Positions 8,340 to 16,604 are shown, counted from the stretch's first letter. The stretch: DNA of 64,000 bases from Candidatus Parcubacteria bacterium (GCA_023432445.1 JAEYUP010000001.1:62001-126000); one strand, 5' to 3'. A program made the numbers and translations. The notes: generated by a model from the sequence alone, not told the origin.

Positions 8340-8570
8340 CTATTGTTGATCCTTGTGGCGGTACGTGATTCTTCCCTTCGTGAGATCGTAAGGGGTCATC
8401 TCGACGTCCACCATATCACCTGGCACAAGACGGATATAGTTTTTACGCATTTTTCCGCTAATGTGTCCGATGATGCTTAGGCCATTCTCAAGTTCGATCT
8501 TAAATTGCGTATTAGGCAGTGCTTCCACCACCTTTCCTCGCATTTTAATCACTTCTTTAGTATTGACCAT
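8340..8570 (-). CDS. infA: Translation initiation factor IF-1
   Basis: 76 aa OB-fold protein with KMRGKVVEALPNTQFKIELE and the conserved end YDLTKGRITYRHK. It binds the 30S A site during initiation. First gene of the alpha operon. Two possible promoters precede it: TTGACG-16 nt-TACAAT (8670-8697) and a second -10 TATAAT at 8586-8591, which would leave only a ~8-nt leader without a clear Shine-Dalgarno. Confidence 0.96.
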   Translation of the reverse strand: MVNTKEVIKMRGKVVEALPNTQFKIELENGLSIIGHISGKMRKNYIRLVPGDMVDVEMTPYDLTKGRITYRHKDQQ

Positions 8571-8669
8571 AAGTTACAGTAGTCAATTATACAGCAAAAC
8601 CCCTACAGAGTAAAGCACTTTTAAGAATATAACACCGGGTTGTTTCGGCATCGTTTGTTTAGTACTTGT

Positions 8670-8697
8670 ATTGTACCAAATGGCGCTATTTCGTCAA
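8670..8697 (-). promoter_or_regulatory. Promoter of the alpha operon (infA P1)
   Basis: Minus-strand -35 TTGACG, 16-nt spacer, -10 TACAAT. Immediately downstream of the 8704-8746 hairpin and about 100 nt before infA. A closer -10 (TATAAT, 8586-8591) may be a second start site. Confidence 0.7.
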
Positions 8698-8703
8698 TAT
8701 ATC

Positions 8704-8746
8704 CTACCCCTTCCGTCTCAACTTTAAATTGAGAAAAAAGGGGTAG
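8704..8746 (-). terminator. Two-tier hairpin after the 142-aa gene, probable terminator
   Basis: Outer stem CTACCCC/GGGGTAG encloses an inner stem CTCAA/TTGAG (loop TTTAAAG). There is no T-run after the outer stem on the minus strand, so it may be a weak terminator or an RNA-processing/stability element. It separates the upstream 142-aa gene from the infA promoter. Confidence 0.5.
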
Positions 8747-8782
8747 AGACAGAGGTGGGTCTGGCTCTACCTTTAAGATCAC

Positions 8783-9211
8783 TCACCTTCTTCGACTCTT
8801 TTGAGCCTTAGGTGATACTGGATTGATCTTGTTGGCCTCGAACAGGTTGGTTCGTTGCTCAGGGAACTGTCTGGAGTAGCTCATAGACCTGTACACCTTA
8901 ACGGTGTATCCGTCCTTGCGGGTAGATCGAGAGATGCTCGCACCAAGCTCGGTTTGATATTCCCGCTCTTCCTCTTCAGTCATTTTGCGACCGAGAGAAA
9001 GTAGTCCGCGATTTGCCGCAAAGAACTGCCGAGTCGAGAATCCAAATGTTTTACTACTGAACGTTTCTTCCAGCCTCTTCCTGTCGAGCCACACCGGGTA
9101 ACTCGGTGGCTTTTTGCCTCGAGCGGCAGCTAGTACGCAGTAGCCACTGTAGCGACGCCTCAGGTTACGTCTGACGCGACGCGCAGCCTTTTTGGGCTCG
9201 GAAAGTTCCAT
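8783..9211 (-). CDS. Hypothetical very basic protein
   Basis: 142 aa, not recognised. It is rich in Arg and Lys, especially residues 7-21 (KKAARRVRRNLRRRY) and the C-terminus (KAQKSRRR). There is no signal peptide or membrane segment, and no catalytic motif is evident. A Shine-Dalgarno GAGG sits 7 nt before the chosen ATG, and extended -10 TGATATAAT lies ~85 nt upstream. Its basic character and position between secY and infA suggest a nucleic-acid or ribosome-associated role, which is only a guess. Confidence 0.65.
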   Translation of the reverse strand: MELSEPKKAARRVRRNLRRRYSGYCVLAAARGKKPPSYPVWLDRKRLEETFSSKTFGFSTRQFFAANRGLLSLGRKMTEEEEREYQTELGASISRSTRKDGYTVKVYRSMSYSRQFPEQRTNLFEANKINPVSPKAQKSRRR

Positions 9212-9316
9212 TCCATCACCTCTGTCTAATAGGTTCGTCGTTCCGCCTAATCGCGGTGCGACTAGGGTACTTGATATTCTTATTATATCACAAAAGTGTA
9301 ATAAAGTCTACTGGCG

Positions 9317-10729
9317 CTACTTATAGTCGTCGTATGTGACCATCAACGCACGCGAATTGATCTGGCGAAGGGCCTCAAGGGCAACCACGACTACAATCAA
9401 GAGTCCAGTACCGCCGATAGATAGGTTCAGCCCCGTTACACCGGCAATGTGGTACAAGAAGTACTCGGCTATAAACGGCGAAACCGCCACAAAGCCTAGA
9501 ACAAGCGATCCAAACAAAATAAGGCGATTTACGGTTGTTGCTAGAAACTTCTGTGTCGTCTTACCTGGTCGAACGCTCTCTATGAAGCCGCCCTGCTTCT
9601 GGAGGTTCTCCGATATCTCATGAGAGTTAAACACGATGCCTGTGTACATGTACGTAAAGAATATCACTAGAAAGAAGTAGGCGGCCGGGTAGATAAACGC
9701 TTGGACGTCTAGCCCGGTAAAGTTACCTGGGTTCGGCGCCTGGAACCAAACAATTAAGTTGTTGGCTAAGTCGGCGTATTCTGGTGAACCGGACGCTTTC
9801 AGTAGTTGCCCCAGAAAGGCTGGTAGAGATAGGAAAGCGACCGCGAAGATGACCGGGATAACACCGGCGCCGATTAGTTTAATCGGTAAAATGCTCTTAA
9901 TACCACCATAGTTAGTATTGCCCTGGACTCGTTTAGCGTAGTTAATGGTAATAACTCTTTGGGCTTCGTTAATTTTAACCAATAGGTACAGCATCGCCAG
10001 AGATGAAGCCAACAGTGCCAGCACCACCCAGAACATCGTTGGGTTAAGTGGCAGCTCAAACCAGTTAAAGACGCTCAGAGAGCCGGCCGAGGTATCAAAC
10101 AGCAGCGTAGCTATAGAGGCAAACATCGTCGGCAACTGACTAACAATACCGGCAAAGATCAAGAGACTGATACCATTTCCTACGCCCTGTTCGGTGATGA
10201 GCTCACCCAGCCACATAAGCAACACAGCGCCGGCTGTCATGGCCGTTATGGCGACCGTCCACTCCAGGGCGGTCGGGTCAGCTAAGATGGTTGTGTTGCC
10301 CGCCAAGACGGTTTGACGAAGAATAAATACAAAAGCAATCGACTGCAGAATAGCTAGCGGAATAGTAATGGTCCTGGTCCACTGATTTATTTTGCGGCGT
10401 CCAGACTCGCCGTCTTTATGAAGCTCTTCGAGCCGCGGCACGGCCTTGGTCATAAGCTGCATGATGATTGATGCCGTAATGTAAGGAGTCAGACCCACCA
10501 ATACAATCGAAAAGCTAGCTAACGCACCGCCAGAAAGTAGATTCACGAAGCCACCGAAGTCAGTTCCGCTCACAACACTGTTTATAACCTCACGAAGTTG
10601 GGTTGGTTCAGCTAGTGGAATAGGAACATGAGACAAGAAGCGGTAACCTACTATGATACCGAGCACAACCAGCAGTCGCTTCTGCATGTTTTTATTTTTG
10701 AACGATCGAAATATTGTTTTCCAGTTCAT
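9317..10729 (-). CDS. secY: Protein translocase subunit SecY
   Basis: 470 aa with about ten hydrophobic helices. SecY signatures include ITASIIMQLMTKAVPRLEEL (TM2), GVGNGISLLIFAGIV (around TM5) and the cytoplasmic loop KRVQGNTNYGG. It forms the SecYEG channel. It is detached from the spc operon: 464 nt containing a structured RNA separate it from rplO. A -10 TATAAT at 10774-10779 gives it its own promoter with a ~40-nt leader. No adk or map gene follows. Confidence 0.97.
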   Translation of the reverse strand: MNWKTIFRSFKNKNMQKRLLVVLGIIVGYRFLSHVPIPLAEPTQLREVINSVVSGTDFGGFVNLLSGGALASFSIVLVGLTPYITASIIMQLMTKAVPRLEELHKDGESGRRKINQWTRTITIPLAILQSIAFVFILRQTVLAGNTTILADPTALEWTVAITAMTAGAVLLMWLGELITEQGVGNGISLLIFAGIVSQLPTMFASIATLLFDTSAGSLSVFNWFELPLNPTMFWVVLALLASSLAMLYLLVKINEAQRVITINYAKRVQGNTNYGGIKSILPIKLIGAGVIPVIFAVAFLSLPAFLGQLLKASGSPEYADLANNLIVWFQAPNPGNFTGLDVQAFIYPAAYFFLVIFFTYMYTGIVFNSHEISENLQKQGGFIESVRPGKTTQKFLATTVNRLILFGSLVLGFVAVSPFIAEYFLYHIAGVTGLNLSIGGTGLLIVVVVALEALRQINSRALMVTYDDYK

Positions 10730-10790
10730 CAGACGTTAAAATCACCCCGACAGTTTATTCAAATACTTTCTCTATTATACACCATGTAAG

Positions 10791-11093
10791 TTAATTAGGG
10801 GGAGTGAGAATGGGTAAACGCGTATTATCGCGTCTTTCGCGGTGCGCACCACGAAACACCTCATTCTCACTTCCCCGCGAGTTTGCCCACATCCTGCGCG
10901 CAGGCTCTTGTCTCCCCTGGAATATTTCGCAGGTCAGGGCTCGGTTCTAATACCGAGTCAATGGGATCGCTTCATTTCGAGCAGGTAAAGGCCCACCTTT
11001 TTTACGTATCCTCTTGCGGAAGCTTCCTAGGAATACACCTCAACCTTAACCCCAGCATCAACGATTGGTTCCCTATCCGGTGCTGTTGCGGAT
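10791..11093 (-). ncRNA. Unidentified structured RNA between rplO and secY
   Basis: This ~300-nt stretch has no credible ORF but has its own promoter and strong secondary structure. Near the 3' end a three-way junction is closed by 804-812 with 862-870 (9 bp) extended by GGGG/CCCC (799-802 with 873-876). It encloses two hairpins, CGTGGT-GCGC-ACCGCG and ACGCG-ATAATA-CGCGT. Further 5' are ACTCGGT/ACCGAG(T) with a hexaloop and the palindrome CCTGCGCGCAGG. The segment AAGAGC-hairpin-GGCAAACUC resembles the RNase P specificity-domain motifs, but the universal GAGGAAAGUC and ACAGAA core blocks are absent. No tmRNA tag or SRP GGAA motif was found. It could be a divergent housekeeping RNA, a new RNA class or a long secY leader. 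(Pair positions are given minus 10000.). Confidence 0.6.
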
Positions 11094-11099
11094 TGTGCC

Positions 11100-11129
11100 A
11101 TTATTACACTTTTCAATCTAAGGTGTCAA
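11100..11129 (-). promoter_or_regulatory. Strong promoter of the structured RNA
   Basis: Minus-strand consensus -35 TTGACA (11124-11129), 17-nt spacer, -10 TAATAAT (11100-11106). Transcription would start near 11093, just after the rplO terminator. Confidence 0.8.
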
Positions 11130-11135
11130 TTGACC

Positions 11136-11168
11136 AAATAAAATACTCCCTTTATTCAAGAGAGTATT
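11136..11168 (-). terminator. Terminator of the S10/spc operon (after rplO)
   Basis: Nine-pair stem (11142-11150 with 11160-11168, one G-U) followed on the minus strand by a TTTTATTT tract. It ends the rplC-to-rplO transcription unit. Confidence 0.85.
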
Positions 11169-11193
11169 CCTATGATTAGCCCTAACTTTTGAG

Positions 11194-11676
11194 CTATTTA
11201 TCGTTAGCTTCAGCTTCTTTGGTGCTCTTGCGAAGCGGCACGACCACTTTTTCAAAAGTTCCACCAGCTTTGATGATTGCTTCTTGGGCAGTCTTACTTG
11301 CACCAGAAACTTTTACGGTCAAAGCTTTAGTAAGCTCGCCGCGGGAAATGATCTTAACCTTGTGGAAAGGTGTTGCGATGTAGCTATTCTCAAAGAGAGT
11401 GGCGTGATCGACAACCTTACCTTTGAAGTTGTTTAGAGTGTCAAGATAAACAACCTGAGCTGCTGTTCTAATACTCTTGAATCCACGCGCCTTAGGTACG
11501 GCACGAACAAGCGTTCGCTGACCACCCTGGAAGGTTGGGCTGAGCTTCTTACCAGTTCGTGAACCCTGACCTTTAGTACCACGACCAGCGGTTTTACCCT
11601 GACCAGCGGCGATACCACGACCAACGCGCTTGCGACTCTTGTTAGCCGAAATTTCTAGTTCGTTGTACTTGGTCAT
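11194..11676 (-). CDS. rplO: 50S ribosomal protein L15 (uL15)
   Basis: 160 aa. N-terminal Gly/Arg-rich arm RVGRGIAAGQGKTAGRGTKG penetrates 23S rRNA; the C-terminal domain follows (KIISRGELTKALTVKVSGAS). It overlaps the rpsE stop by one base. No rpmD (L30) gene lies between rpsE and rplO; this absence is a hallmark of CPR bacteria. Last gene of the operon. Confidence 0.97.
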   Translation of the reverse strand: MTKYNELEISANKSRKRVGRGIAAGQGKTAGRGTKGQGSRTGKKLSPTFQGGQRTLVRAVPKARGFKSIRTAAQVVYLDTLNNFKGKVVDHATLFENSYIATPFHKVKIISRGELTKALTVKVSGASKTAQEAIIKAGGTFEKVVVPLRKSTKEAEANDK

Positions 11677-12227
11677 TATTTTGTCTCCTTTTTGGCAGAC
11701 TTCGCAGCAGCCGCTACCTTAGTAGTGTGCCACTCTTCTTTTGGAACAAGCGTGCGTAAAGCATCGATAGTTGCGTAAGCGATGTTAACCTTGTTAGTCG
11801 AGTTAAGCGACTTAGAAAGCAGGTTTCGGATACCGGTTACACCGATGATTGAACGAACAACACCACCCGCGATGATACCAGTACCTGGCGCAGCCGGCTT
11901 TAAGAGCACGCGAGCACCTGAGAACTTAACTTCGTTTTCGTGCGGAATAGTCTCGTTAACGATAGGTATTACAATGAGGTTCTTCTTTGCGACGTCGGTT
12001 GCTTTTTGGATAGCAGACTGAACATCAGCACCCTTCGCCACTCCAACACCAACTTTGTTCTTACGGTCACCAACAACGACAAGGGCCTTGAATCGGAAAC
12101 GTCGTCCACCCTTTACCACGCGCGAGACACGGTCGATGTTGATAACCAATTCTTCAAATTGCTTTGGTTCTTGTGGGCCTTGATCTCGGCGGCCACGGTT
12201 GTTCTGGTTGTTTGGTTGCATGGCCAT
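11676..12227 (-). CDS. rpsE: 30S ribosomal protein S5 (uS5)
   Basis: 183 aa. The dsRNA-binding domain has the S5 signature KGGRRFRFKALVVVGDRKNK, followed by GTGIIAGGVVRSIIGVTGI. The N-terminus carries a short Asn/Gln/Arg-rich extension (NNQNNRGRRDQG). S5 controls decoding accuracy on the 30S body. One nt separates it from rplR and it is coupled to rplO. Confidence 0.97.
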   Translation of the reverse strand: MAMQPNNQNNRGRRDQGPQEPKQFEELVINIDRVSRVVKGGRRFRFKALVVVGDRKNKVGVGVAKGADVQSAIQKATDVAKKNLIVIPIVNETIPHENEVKFSGARVLLKPAAPGTGIIAGGVVRSIIGVTGIRNLLSKSLNSTNKVNIAYATIDALRTLVPKEEWHTTKVAAAAKSAKKETK

Positions 12228-12228
12228 A

Positions 12229-12582
12229 TTAGAACTCCAATCCTTCCTGGCGCGCTGCGTCGGCTAAAGCCGCTAGACGCTTTGCATACTTACGACCGTT
12301 TCGGTCAAATACGACCTGAGTGATCTTTGCTTTTTTAGCCTTCTTGGCAATATCAGTTCCAACAAAAGCACAAAGTTCAGCCAACGAGCCGGTTTCTTTG
12401 CTACCGATGGTTGTTGATGCTACCAAAGTCTTACCAACAGTGTCGTCGATAAGCTGGGCGCTGACGTGCTTGTTGCTAACGGTAACGCTTAGCCGAGGTC
12501 GGTCAGCCGTACCACTTACTTTAGCGCGTACTCGAGCCGCTCGAAGGGTTCGGTTTAGAACTTTTTTGGTAATGTTAGCCAT
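12229..12582 (-). CDS. rplR: 50S ribosomal protein L18 (uL18)
   Basis: 117 aa. The basic N-terminus is followed by RPRLSVTVSNKHVSAQLIDD and VVFDRNGRKYAKRLAALADA, diagnostic of L18, which brings 5S rRNA into the 50S subunit with L5. It is spaced 2 nt from rplF and 1 nt from rpsE. Confidence 0.97.
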   Translation of the reverse strand: MANITKKVLNRTLRAARVRAKVSGTADRPRLSVTVSNKHVSAQLIDDTVGKTLVASTTIGSKETGSLAELCAFVGTDIAKKAKKAKITQVVFDRNGRKYAKRLAALADAARQEGLEF

Positions 12583-12584
12583 GA

Positions 12585-13118
12585 CTACTTACCTGCCTTT
12601 CCAGCTTTGCGGATGATTGTCTCATCAGCGTACTTAATTCCCTTACCCTTGTAAGGCTCAGGTTTTTTGAGTGAACGAATCTCAGCAGCGGTTTGACCGA
12701 CAAGTTGCTTGTCGATACCTTTAACCGTTATGGTCATCTTCTCAACGACTAGCTCAATACCTTCTCGAGCAGCGTATTTAACAGGGTGAGAGAAGCCAAG
12801 TGCTAGCTCTATTTCACGTCCACCACCGCTGACGCGGAAACCAACACCGTTGACCTCCAGCTTTTTCTCAAATGCTTTTGTAACACCTTCTACGGCGTTG
12901 TTTAGAAGCGCGCGCTGCAGGCCGTGCTGGGCTTTTGCGATACGCTCGTCATCTTTACGGGTAACAACTGCGTTACCTTCCTCTATCGCGACAGTTACGT
13001 CAGAGAGATGCGGTACTACTAGCTGACCCTTTGGACCAACGACAGTAATAGCATCATCAGCGACCGTGATTGTCACGCCTGAGGGGATTTGAATTGGTAG
13101 TTTTCCGATTCGACTCAT
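12585..13118 (-). CDS. rplF: 50S ribosomal protein L6 (uL6)
   Basis: 177 aa with the duplicated L6 fold. It starts MSRIGKLPIQIPSGVTITVA and carries the C-terminal signature PEPYKGKGIKYADETI. L6 lies near the sarcin-ricin loop and is needed late in 50S assembly. It is 25 nt downstream of rpsH with its own AAGGAAT ribosome-binding site. Confidence 0.97.
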   Translation of the reverse strand: MSRIGKLPIQIPSGVTITVADDAITVVGPKGQLVVPHLSDVTVAIEEGNAVVTRKDDERIAKAQHGLQRALLNNAVEGVTKAFEKKLEVNGVGFRVSGGGREIELALGFSHPVKYAAREGIELVVEKMTITVKGIDKQLVGQTAAEIRSLKKPEPYKGKGIKYADETIIRKAGKAGK

Positions 13119-13143
13119 GATCTATTCCTTTCTTAAAAATCTA

Positions 13144-13545
13144 TTAGTATACCTGCAGCAAGAGTTCACCGCCTAGGCGCTGTTTAATCGCTTCTTGACC
13201 TGTAACAACACCTTTTGAGGTGCTTACGAGGACAATTCCGCGACCACTCTTAACTTTTGGAATCTCGGCTGCACCAACGTAGACACGGCGACCAGGCTTG
13301 CTAAGACGCTTAATCTCGTTAATGACTGAGTTTTCACCAGGTTTGTTAATGGTAACTACGAGAATATCTCGTGGCTTACCGGCTTCAACCTTCACATCGG
13401 CGATGTAACCGGCTTTTTTCAGTTCCTTAGTAACAGTTACTTTCAACTTGCTTGATGGAACTGTAATTTCGTTTTTACCAACCATGACAGCATTTCGGAT
13501 GCGGGTCAGGAGGTCGGCGATTGGGTCTGTAGATTGTAGTGACAT
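13144..13545 (-). CDS. rpsH: 30S ribosomal protein S8 (uS8)
   Basis: 133 aa. DPIADLLTRIRNAVMVGKNE and the end GRGIVLVSTSKGVVTGQEA are typical of S8, a primary 16S rRNA binder. In E. coli S8 represses the spc operon by binding near rplE; no such site was identified by eye here. Confidence 0.97.
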   Translation of the reverse strand: MSLQSTDPIADLLTRIRNAVMVGKNEITVPSSKLKVTVTKELKKAGYIADVKVEAGKPRDILVVTINKPGENSVINEIKRLSKPGRRVYVGAAEIPKVKSGRGIVLVSTSKGVVTGQEAIKQRLGGELLLQVY

Positions 13546-13560
13546 ATGCTTACTCCTTTC

Positions 13561-13830
13561 CTACCAGCTACTCTTTGTTACGCCAGGAATTTGTCCCTTG
13601 GATGCTTTTTCACGGAAGTTAATACGGCTAAGGCCAAATCGGCGCATGTAACCTCGTGGTCGGCCGTGAAGCATGTCACGATTCTTCCAACGAGTTGGTG
13701 AGCTGTTTGGAGGTAGTTTAGCTAGACCCTCTAGGTCGCCAAGCTCTTTAAGCTCGGCACGCTTAGCTGCGTATTTTTGAATCATTTTCTGTCGCTTTAG
13801 GTCGCGAGCTACTGCTGATTTCTTAGCCAT
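13561..13830 (-). CDS. rpsN: 30S ribosomal protein S14 (uS14), long zinc-free form
   Basis: 89 aa. It contains RPRGYMRRFGLSRINFREKA, the conserved S14 core, but no cysteines at all, so it is the long C-minus type and not the ~61-aa zinc-binding type. It abuts rplE by one base. S14 sits in the 30S head next to S3 and S10. Confidence 0.96.
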   Translation of the reverse strand: MAKKSAVARDLKRQKMIQKYAAKRAELKELGDLEGLAKLPPNSSPTRWKNRDMLHGRPRGYMRRFGLSRINFREKASKGQIPGVTKSSW

Positions 13831-14411
13831 TACTTGACTCCTCCCTGTTTTTCAAACGGCATCCCAAATTTCTCTAGAAGAGCTCGGCTAGCTTCCTTGC
13901 TGCCGCCCTTGATAACAAAAGTTACCTGAAGGCCGTGCACGTGCTGTGTTTCTTCAAACGAAAGCTCTGGGAAGATTGATTGCTCAACAATACCGAGGTT
14001 GTAATTACCGCTTTTATCAAAGCCTTTAGCGCCAACACCGTGGAAGTCACGGACACGAGGCAAGGCAACGTTGACAAGGCGGTCGAGGAATTCGTACATA
14101 CGAGCTCCACGCAATGTGACACTGACCCCAACGCGGTTCATACCAGCACGGATTTTAAACCCTGCGATTGACTTACGCGCCATTCGGTCGACTGGGTTCT
14201 GTCCAGTGACACGAATGATAGTATTCTTAACCACTTCGTAGTGGTGTTTGTCGTCTTTGTTCTTACCGATTCCCGCACTGACGACAATTTTTTCAAGACG
14301 AGGGACTTGGTGAACGTTATCGAGACCGAGTTCGGCTTGAAGTTCCTTGACGTACTGTGTAGCGTACAAGGCTTTCAGGCGAGGAGCGGTGGTAGTAACT
14401 GATTTAGCCAT
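13830..14411 (-). CDS. rplE: 50S ribosomal protein L5 (uL5)
   Basis: 193 aa. VPRLEKIVVSAGIGKNKDDK and RDFHGVGAKGFDKSGNYNLG identify L5, which binds 5S rRNA and contacts the P-site tRNA and S13. It is slightly longer than E. coli L5 (179 aa), with the extra residues at the N-terminus. It overlaps its neighbours by single bases. Confidence 0.97.
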   Translation of the reverse strand: MAKSVTTTAPRLKALYATQYVKELQAELGLDNVHQVPRLEKIVVSAGIGKNKDDKHHYEVVKNTIIRVTGQNPVDRMARKSIAGFKIRAGMNRVGVSVTLRGARMYEFLDRLVNVALPRVRDFHGVGAKGFDKSGNYNLGIVEQSIFPELSFEETQHVHGLQVTFVIKGGSKEASRALLEKFGMPFEKQGGVK

Positions 14412-14683
14412 TACTTCTTCTCCTTTTTAGTTGTAGTTTCAACAAGCGCTACTTTATGAATAGGCATCGGAACGTGAACATCGCGGTGACCGCCCATTGG
14501 GTTAAGCTGGGTTGGCTTAACACGACGGTGACGCTCTCCGATGCCTTCCAGTAGAACTGCTCGCTTTGCGGTTAAAACAGCCAAAACTTTGGCAGTTGTG
14601 CCTTTTTGAGCACCACTGATAATCTTAACGGTATCGCCTTTTTTGATACCCTTGATAGGCTTAAGTCCTTTTACAGTAGGCAT
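14411..14683 (-). CDS. rplX: 50S ribosomal protein L24 (uL24)
   Basis: 90 aa from the ATG at 14683. This start is preferred over an in-frame upstream ATG (14704) because GGAGG lies 9 nt before it and MPTVKGLKPIKG matches a plausible N-terminus. The KOW motif KGDTVKIISGAQKGTTAKV follows. L24 initiates 50S assembly. The start lies 1 nt past the rplN stop. Confidence 0.94.
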   Translation of the reverse strand: MPTVKGLKPIKGIKKGDTVKIISGAQKGTTAKVLAVLTAKRAVLLEGIGERHRRVKPTQLNPMGGHRDVHVPMPIHKVALVETTTKKEKK

Positions 14684-14684
14684 A

Positions 14685-15053
14685 TTATAGTACCTCCGGC
14701 GCAAGACTTATGATCTTGGTGTAACCAAGCTCACGTAGCTCACGTGGCACTGGTCCGAAAACACGAGTTGCCTTTGGTGTCTTGTCGTCATTGATAACCA
14801 CTGCAGCGTTGTCATCAAATGAGATTGTGCTGCCGTCTTTGCGCTTAATCTGGTTTTTGGTGCGAACAACGACTGCTTTAATAACAGACTTTTTCTTAAC
14901 TGCACCAGTTGGGTTAGCTTCCTTAACGGTGGCAACGATAACGTCGCCGACTCGCGCGTAACGTCGGCGAGTACCACCGAGTACGCGGATACAGAGGATT
15001 TCCTTTGCGCCGCTGTTGTCAGTGACCTTAAGTCGTGATTCTTGCTGGATCAT
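14685..15053 (-). CDS. rplN: 50S ribosomal protein L14 (uL14)
   Basis: 122 aa, canonical length. MIQQESRLKVTDNSGAKEIL and the end ELRELGYTKIISLAPEVL are diagnostic. L14 forms part of the intersubunit bridge B8 and the RsfS binding site. It is 1 nt from rpsQ. Confidence 0.97.
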   Translation of the reverse strand: MIQQESRLKVTDNSGAKEILCIRVLGGTRRRYARVGDVIVATVKEANPTGAVKKKSVIKAVVVRTKNQIKRKDGSTISFDDNAAVVINDDKTPKATRVFGPVPRELRELGYTKIISLAPEVL

Positions 15054-15054
15054 A

Positions 15055-15327
15055 CTATGACTCCTCGTCTTTCAGCTCAATAGAGCCATGAGATCGTTCG
15101 TCGATACTTACAAGCGTGAACGCTTTGGTCTTTGATACAGGTCGAGTCGCAGCGATAGTCACACGGTCGCCCACGTGAGCTTCATTCTTTTCATCATGAG
15201 CGGTGTATTTACGGTTGACAGAGTACTGCTTGCCGTAGATAGGGTGTGTCTCACGGCTGGTAACCGTGATTGTGATTGTCTTGTCAGCCTTATCAGAGGT
15301 GACAATTCCGGTAAATGTCTTTGCCAT
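15055..15327 (-). CDS. rpsQ: 30S ribosomal protein S17 (uS17)
   Basis: 90 aa OB-fold protein. It contains TGIVTSDKADKTITITVTSR and HVGDRVTIAATRPVSKTKAF. S17 is a primary 16S binder in the 30S body. It sits 1 nt after rpmC. Confidence 0.97.
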   Translation of the reverse strand: MAKTFTGIVTSDKADKTITITVTSRETHPIYGKQYSVNRKYTAHDEKNEAHVGDRVTIAATRPVSKTKAFTLVSIDERSHGSIELKDEES

Positions 15328-15328
15328 A

Positions 15329-15553
15329 TTAGTTTTCCTCCTTTTGGCTGTCGCGCTGAGCAGCGTTGATAGCCGTCAGTGTGCGAGCGATGTTCTTACG
15401 TTGAACGGTTAATGTGTGCGGGTTAACAAGGTCGCCTTGCTTGTGGCTTTTAAGAGCCTCTAGTTGCTCGGTTCGTTGAGTCTGAAGTTGTTCGTGAAGT
15501 TGCTCTAGAGTCTTCACTTCAGGTGCAGCCTTGGTTGTTTTCTTGTCGGCCAT
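15329..15553 (-). CDS. rpmC: 50S ribosomal protein L29 (uL29)
   Basis: 74 aa, two-helix protein at the exit tunnel. The L29 pattern is visible in LEQLHEQLQTQRTEQ and VQRKNIARTLTAINA. A charged/Ala N-terminal extension of ~12 residues precedes the first helix. It overlaps rplP by one base. Confidence 0.95.
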   Translation of the reverse strand: MADKKTTKAAPEVKTLEQLHEQLQTQRTEQLEALKSHKQGDLVNPHTLTVQRKNIARTLTAINAAQRDSQKEEN

Positions 15554-15966
15554 TATGCTTGCTCCTTAACGATGAACTTAGTCTTAACAGGCAGCTTGTG
15601 GGCGGCAAGTCGCATTGCCTCGCGAGCAATCGCCTCGTCAACACCCTTCATCTCAAACAGAATCGTTCCAGCTTTTACCTTAGCTACGAAGAACTCTGGG
15701 TTACCCTTACCGCTACCCATTTTGACATCTTGTGGCTTACGGGTGCGTGGAGTGTGAGGGAAAATTCGGATCCAGATTTTACCACCACGCTTAATGTAGC
15801 GGGTCATAGCCTGTCGAGCAGACTCGATCTGACGAGAGGTAATGTCGTTGTTTGACTGTGACTGAAGGCCATAGTCTCCAAAAGCGACATAGTTACCACG
15901 AGTAGCGTTGCCCTCGTTCTTGCCTTTACGAACCTTTCGATACTTCATTTTCTTTGGTAACAACAT
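15553..15966 (-). CDS. rplP: 50S ribosomal protein L16 (uL16)
   Basis: 137 aa. LLPKKMKYRKVRKGKNEGNA at the start and MGSGKGNPEFFVAKVKAG are L16 hallmarks. It lies at the A-site/peptidyl-transferase region of the 50S. It is 5 nt after rpsC, with a GGAG-type ribosome-binding site overlapping the rpsC end. Confidence 0.97.
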   Translation of the reverse strand: MLLPKKMKYRKVRKGKNEGNATRGNYVAFGDYGLQSQSNNDITSRQIESARQAMTRYIKRGGKIWIRIFPHTPRTRKPQDVKMGSGKGNPEFFVAKVKAGTILFEMKGVDEAIAREAMRLAAHKLPVKTKFIVKEQA

Positions 15967-15971
15967 ATCGA

Positions 15972-16604
15972 TTAGCTCCTTTCACCCTTATATATCCATA
16001 CTTTCACACCGACGATACCAGCACCTGGTAGGGCGGCTCGTGATGAGTGGAAGTCGACATCGGCACGTAGGGTATGAAGTGGCACTGAGCCTTCGCTAAC
16101 TCGTTCACGACGAGCCATTTCAGCGCTGTTGAGTCGTCCAGCAACCTGGATACGAACACCTTTAGCGCCGGCTGCCATAACGTTCTGCGCGGCCATCTTG
16201 GTCGCACGTCGGAAGTTTGAACGACGAGACAATTGGTGGGCGATGTTTTCAGCAACCAATTTGGCGCTGAGGTCAGGACGTTTTACTTCTTCAATGTTAA
16301 TACGAACCGGCAAGCTAGCGATTTTCTCTAGCTCAGACTTGAGTTCGGTAACGCCTGCGCCGCCCCGACCGATTACTACACCAGCCTTAGCGGTGTGAAT
16401 AGTCACAGTCACGAGGTTAGCAGACCTTTCAACTTCAATACGAGCGATCGTTGGGCGACTTTCAAATCGCTTCTCGATGTGTTCTCGGATCTTGATGTCC
16501 TCAACTAGAAGACGAGCAAAATCCTTCTTGTGTGCAAACCAGCGTGAATCCCAGTTCTTGTGGAGCTGTAGACGGAAGCTGATTGGATTTACTTTCTGTC
16601 CCAT
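15972..16604 (-). CDS. rpsC: 30S ribosomal protein S3 (uS3)
   Basis: 210 aa. MGQKVNPISFRLQLHKNWDS and the KH-type motif AGVVIGRGGAGVTELKSELE are diagnostic; the C-terminal S3 domain ends GVKVWIYKGE. S3 forms part of the mRNA entry channel. It overlaps rplV by one base. Confidence 0.97.
   Translation of the reverse strand: MGQKVNPISFRLQLHKNWDSRWFAHKKDFARLLVEDIKIREHIEKRFESRPTIARIEVERSANLVTVTIHTAKAGVVIGRGGAGVTELKSELEKIASLPVRINIEEVKRPDLSAKLVAENIAHQLSRRSNFRRATKMAAQNVMAAGAKGVRIQVAGRLNSAEMARRERVSEGSVPLHTLRADVDFHSSRAALPGAGIVGVKVWIYKGERS

Noticed and set aside
10791..11093. RNase P RNA, tmRNA, SRP RNA or 6S RNA identity for the rplO-secY RNA
   Set aside because: An AAGAGC-hairpin-GGCAAACUC segment looks like RNase P, but GAGGAAAGUC and ACAGAA core blocks are missing on both strands. 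There is no Ala-Ala-stop tag or TTCGA arm (tmRNA), no GGAA S-domain (SRP) and no end-to-end rod (6S).
10883..11179. 98-aa plus-strand ORF across the structured RNA
   Set aside because: It has no ribosome-binding site, odd Cys-rich composition, and runs antisense through RNA hairpins, promoter and terminator.
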